The notes beneath the pieces are model-generated. The model worked only from the letters and a program-made list of their open reading frames with translations. It ran no database searches and was not told the DNA's origin. This document shows, piece after piece, positions 14,593 to 17,083 of a stretch of 17,083 bases of DNA; position 1 is the stretch's first letter; every line of letters starts with the position of its first letter. This DNA is from JAUPVL01 sp964481235 (GTDB taxonomy: Bacteria > Patescibacteriota > Saccharimonadia > CAILAD01 > BJGX01), in NCBI GenBank assembly GCA_964481235.1, contig CAYZYH010000016.1:1-17083 (forward strand). Direction: 5' to 3'. Position numbers and translations under genes: made by a program.

Positions 14593-16956
14593 TTAATTCA
14601 CATTAATCAAGAAGAATTGACCCACATCGTTATTTAAAAACATTATACCTTGTGCAACTGGGTTGAAATACTCCCGGAAGGTACCTGCACCTGCTGGCAC
14701 AGTGATTGGGAATTCAAAGGTAGCGGTTTGACCTGGGGATACGGAAGTTTCGTTCATCTTTGCAGGTGTGTTATTTGACAACCAAGCCCCTGTCGCAAAA
14801 CGACTTGCTCTACCTCCTGGCCTATCCGTAGCTAGGTTAACCTGGTTTGGAGCATCCTTGAGCCAAGTTGCCACACCAACATTATTTGCCTTTACTACAA
14901 GCCATGCAGTTTGACCTGGCAACATACTGCTTAGGTTAACGGGCGTAGTTTTACTGCTATTAGTGTAGGCTGACTGTGAATTATAGCTCCACCGATAATC
15001 GTGACTAACCCTAACGGGGAAATGTTGTCCCACATTATTATTCATAAATCCTATACCCTGAGCTAGTGGATTAAAGTATTCATTAAAGGATCCTGCACCT
15101 GCTGGCACAGTGATTGGGAATTCAAAGGTAGCGGTTTGACCTGGGGATACGGAAGTTTCGTTCATCTTTGCAGGTGTGTTATTTGACAACCAAGCCCCTG
15201 TCGCAAAACGACTTGCTCTACCTCCAGATCGATCAGTTACTAAGTTAACTTGGTTTGGCGTATCTTTCAGCCAAGTAGAAGAGCCGACATTATTTGCCTT
15301 TACTACAAGCCACGCGGTTTGACCTGGGGATAATTTGGTAACATCTAGTGGTGTGGTTTTAGAATTGTCTGTATATGCGCCCTGGGAATTGAAGCTCCAC
15401 CTATAGTCTTGTTTAACCGTTATGGGGAAGAATTGTCCAACATTTGAATTAAACCATGTAGCGCCTTGAGCAATCGGTACAAAGTACTCTTTAAAGCTAC
15501 CTGCACCAATCGGAATTGTTATGGGAAATTCGAAAGTGCCAACCTGTCCTGGAGCAACTGATGACTCAGTGAGTTTAGCTGGAGTGTTACTACCAATCCA
15601 CGCCGGTGTTGCGAAACGGCTAGCTCTCCCTTCGGGGTTATAAGTTGCCAAATTGACCTGATTTGTACCGTCTCGCAGCCAGGTGTCTACACCAACATTA
15701 TTTCCCTTAACCACCATCCAGGCGGTCTGACCTGGTGACATATTGTTTAGGTCTATTGGGGTAGTTTTAGTGCTATCGGTAAATGCACCCTGGGAGTTGA
15801 AACTCCACTTATACCTCTCTGGTATGTTAATTTCAAAATACAACCCGTTATAGTTAAACCACATTGATCCTTGAGCAATAAGGTTAAAATATTCTTTGAA
15901 ATTACCCTGTTTATTCGGTGATCTAATAATAAATGTGAAGCTACCAACCTGCCCAGGCGCCACAGAAGACTCATTCAGTTTTGCCGGGGTATTACTACTA
16001 AGCCAGCTAGAATCGTAAAACTCACTATTTCTACCCTGTGGGCTATCAGTGGCTAAGTTTATCTGGTTGGCACCATCTCGATACCATGTACTATTGCCTG
16101 TATTTTTTGCCTGTACAGTAAGTGTAGCTGTCTCGCCTGGAGTTAGATTTGAAAGGTTTTTATTACTTGACTGAGATATATACTCCCATTGATATGGTCC
16201 ATCAAGTGTAGAGCCGAACCAATTGTTGAAATCACGCCAGAAGTTTCGATTTCCGTAGGCACTACACCCGTCACCAGTGCCATAAAGATTATTAAGGGCT
16301 GCCGCATTTGGCTGGTAAGGAGTATAAGAATATAGAGCGGCAGTGCCACGAGAGATAATATTAACATTACCCCCACCGCAAGACCCGTTAGGGCTCCACT
16401 GTATGAAATTTACACCTGGCCTGAAAGGAATATACCAATTGGGGTTTTGGTCGTAAAAGTTTCTAAAATGCCGAGCTGCCTGATTTACCTGATTAGTAAA
16501 GCCGTAATATGCCGGGTCACAAGTACCATTATCGGGGCAAGCAAAACCCATGGCGGTTCTGTACTGCCAGGGGTAAGGCCAAGTATCGGTTATTAACCCG
16601 TTTTCCTTTTGTAGAGTAACCAAGAGTACTTGGGGGTTAATACCGTAAGTTTGGGCGGCATTCCAAATGATATTTGGAGCATTTACACCATTCTCGTTAA
16701 AATCTTTTAAGCAAACCCATGGGGGCTGAGCACCCTGAGAGCCAGGTCCGGCGGCATGCCATGTATCACAGGCTGGCACCTTAGAATTTAAGAAGTTTTG
16801 GATATCCGCGGGAGTCATAGCATTTTTGTTGGTAAACTTACCATCATCAATGATTCGCCCTGGATCCCAGCTGGCAGCTTTAGCGGAACCAGAAAACGCA
16901 AAAACAGCGCTTAACAGCGCTAGGGCTATAAAAAAGGTCTTTATTATTCTTTTCAT
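14593..16956 (-). CDS. Secreted lysozyme-like protein with four NBR1-like Ig repeats
   Basis: The 787-residue protein starts with a signal peptide (basic KR, hydrophobic 6-22, cleavage likely after AKA at 25-27). Residues about 30-250 form a domain known from secreted actinobacterial proteins: PQVLLVTLQKENGLITDTWP at 108-127 with a possible catalytic Glu118 as in lysozyme-like folds, then YRTAMGFACPD, AYYGFTNQV, YTPYQPNAAALNNLYGTGDG and NFWRDFNNWFGS. All six cysteines (63, 82, 140, 146, 193, 231) lie here, suggesting disulfides outside the cell. Four repeats follow at about 255-380, 382-516, 518-652 and 654-787, each with PGQTAW/NNVG.TWL and EYF.P.AQG motifs like the NBR1-type Ig domain. No sortase motif or C-terminal membrane anchor is seen. 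The gene overlaps the upstream gene by ATGA; AAGG lies ten bases before the start. Peptidoglycan cleavage or binding is inference. Confidence 0.85.
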   Translation of the reverse strand: MKRIIKTFFIALALLSAVFAFSGSAKAASWDPGRIIDDGKFTNKNAMTPADIQNFLNSKVPACDTWHAAGPGSQGAQPPWVCLKDFNENGVNAPNIIWNAAQTYGINPQVLLVTLQKENGLITDTWPYPWQYRTAMGFACPDNGTCDPAYYGFTNQVNQAARHFRNFYDQNPNWYIPFRPGVNFIQWSPNGSCGGGNVNIISRGTAALYSYTPYQPNAAALNNLYGTGDGCSAYGNRNFWRDFNNWFGSTLDGPYQWEYISQSSNKNLSNLTPGETATLTVQAKNTGNSTWYRDGANQINLATDSPQGRNSEFYDSSWLSSNTPAKLNESSVAPGQVGSFTFIIRSPNKQGNFKEYFNLIAQGSMWFNYNGLYFEINIPERYKWSFNSQGAFTDSTKTTPIDLNNMSPGQTAWMVVKGNNVGVDTWLRDGTNQVNLATYNPEGRASRFATPAWIGSNTPAKLTESSVAPGQVGTFEFPITIPIGAGSFKEYFVPIAQGATWFNSNVGQFFPITVKQDYRWSFNSQGAYTDNSKTTPLDVTKLSPGQTAWLVVKANNVGSSTWLKDTPNQVNLVTDRSGGRASRFATGAWLSNNTPAKMNETSVSPGQTATFEFPITVPAGAGSFNEYFNPLAQGIGFMNNNVGQHFPVRVSHDYRWSYNSQSAYTNSSKTTPVNLSSMLPGQTAWLVVKANNVGVATWLKDAPNQVNLATDRPGGRASRFATGAWLSNNTPAKMNETSVSPGQTATFEFPITVPAGAGTFREYFNPVAQGIMFLNNDVGQFFLINVN
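14684..14817 (-). repeat. 134-bp identical block, copy in Ig repeat 4
   Basis: This block is identical base for base to 15092-15225, exactly 408 bases away. It covers the second half of the Ig repeat, from GGRASRF to the TVPAGAG stretch. Confidence 0.93.
15092..15225 (-). repeat. 134-bp identical block, copy in Ig repeat 3
   Basis: This is the partner of 14684-14817. The flanking bases differ (for example at 15091 and 15226), which marks the ends of the identical tract. The corresponding part of repeat 2 is clearly diverged. Confidence 0.93.
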
Positions 16957-17083
16957 TGGATCGTTACCTTCCTTGTGGCTGATTTACCGCTACCATTTGG
17001 CCCGGTGGCCTCAATAACAGCTTCCCATTCGCCCTTCTCGGCGAATTCAGAGGAGCTAATATTGAACCCCTGACATATATAAT
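16953..17083 (-). CDS. C-terminal end of an unidentified, probably extracellular protein
   Basis: The minus strand is open from the window edge to a TGA at 16953-16955, giving 43 residues: YICQGFNISSSEFAEKGEWE, then AVIEATGPNGSGKSATRKVTIQ. The alternation of hydrophobic and polar residues, the GEWEA turn and the ending KVTI resemble the last strands of a beta-sandwich (Ig-like) domain, often found at the end of cell-surface proteins. The stop overlaps the ATG of the lysozyme-like protein by four bases (ATGA), so the two are almost surely cotranscribed and may be functionally linked. Too little is present to name a family. The GPNGSGKS stretch resembles a P-loop by chance but has no ATPase context. 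Confidence 0.7.
   Translation of the reverse strand, partial: YICQGFNISSSEFAEKGEWEAVIEATGPNGSGKSATRKVTIQ

Larger units (their letters stand above)
14596..16194 (-). repeat. Four tandem Ig-like (NBR1-type) coding repeats
   Basis: The repeats occupy about 15817-16194, 15409-15813, 15001-15405 and 14596-14997. The last three keep a strict period of 136 residues (408 bases), with Y(K/R)WS at residues 382, 518 and 654. The first is about nine residues shorter because it lacks most of the SKTTP(I/L/V) loop. Similarity rises toward the C terminus. Confidence 0.88.

Noticed and set aside
14593..16200. Regularly spaced repeats as a CRISPR-like array
   Set aside because: The period is 408 bases, the units are coding and in frame, and they translate to Ig-like domains.
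16985..17010. GPNGSGKS as a P-loop ATPase motif
   Set aside because: It lies about 15 residues from the C terminus with no following helix or Walker B motif, in a sequence that looks like a beta-sandwich end.

Overview
The window looks like a surface-polysaccharide locus from a small-genome bacterium, most plausibly a member of the Candidate Phyla Radiation (Patescibacteria), with Saccharibacteria (TM7) as first guess. The reasons are AT-rich DNA, very tight gene packing, several starts with a -10 box only 6-8 bases upstream and no ribosome binding site, and a secreted protein that joins a lysozyme-like domain known from Actinobacteria to NBR1-like Ig repeats. UGA is used as a normal stop in many ATGA overlaps, which argues against the code-25 lineages Absconditabacteria and Gracilibacteria. 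The taxonomic call is inference, not proof.

Right end (14593-17083, minus strand): the tail of an unidentified, probably extracellular protein overlaps by ATGA the gene for a 787-residue secreted protein. That protein has a signal peptide, a six-cysteine lysozyme-like domain and four Ig-like repeats of about 136 residues. Repeats 3 and 4 share a 134-bp block that is identical at the nucleotide level.

Centre (4561-14549, minus strand): a ten-gene operon. A promoter with an extended -10 box lies just upstream of GDP-L-fucose synthase (fcl). Then follow a Wzx-type flippase, two SAM methyltransferases and six glycosyltransferases (three GT2, three GT-B/GT4), nearly all joined by stop-start overlaps.

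Left part (1-4564): a rearranged zone. A GT4 gene (minus, broken by a 100-N scaffold gap) stands head-to-head with an intact GDP-mannose 4,6-dehydratase gene (gmd, plus). Next to it, 3851-4564 holds the 3' ends of a second GT4 and a second gmd in the same head-to-head orientation, fused at a junction near 4165-4180. This looks like a paralogous copy of the intact pair whose shared promoter and both 5' halves were deleted. Further left are a Wzy/ligase-type membrane protein and the 5' part of another GT4 gene that runs off the window.

Together: Gmd and Fcl make GDP-L-fucose from GDP-mannose; the glycosyltransferases assemble a repeat unit that probably contains fucose and may be methylated; Wzx flips it; and the Wzy/WaaL-like protein polymerises or transfers it outside. 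No initiating lipid-phosphosugar transferase, chain-length regulator or export ABC transporter is visible, so those steps must be encoded elsewhere.
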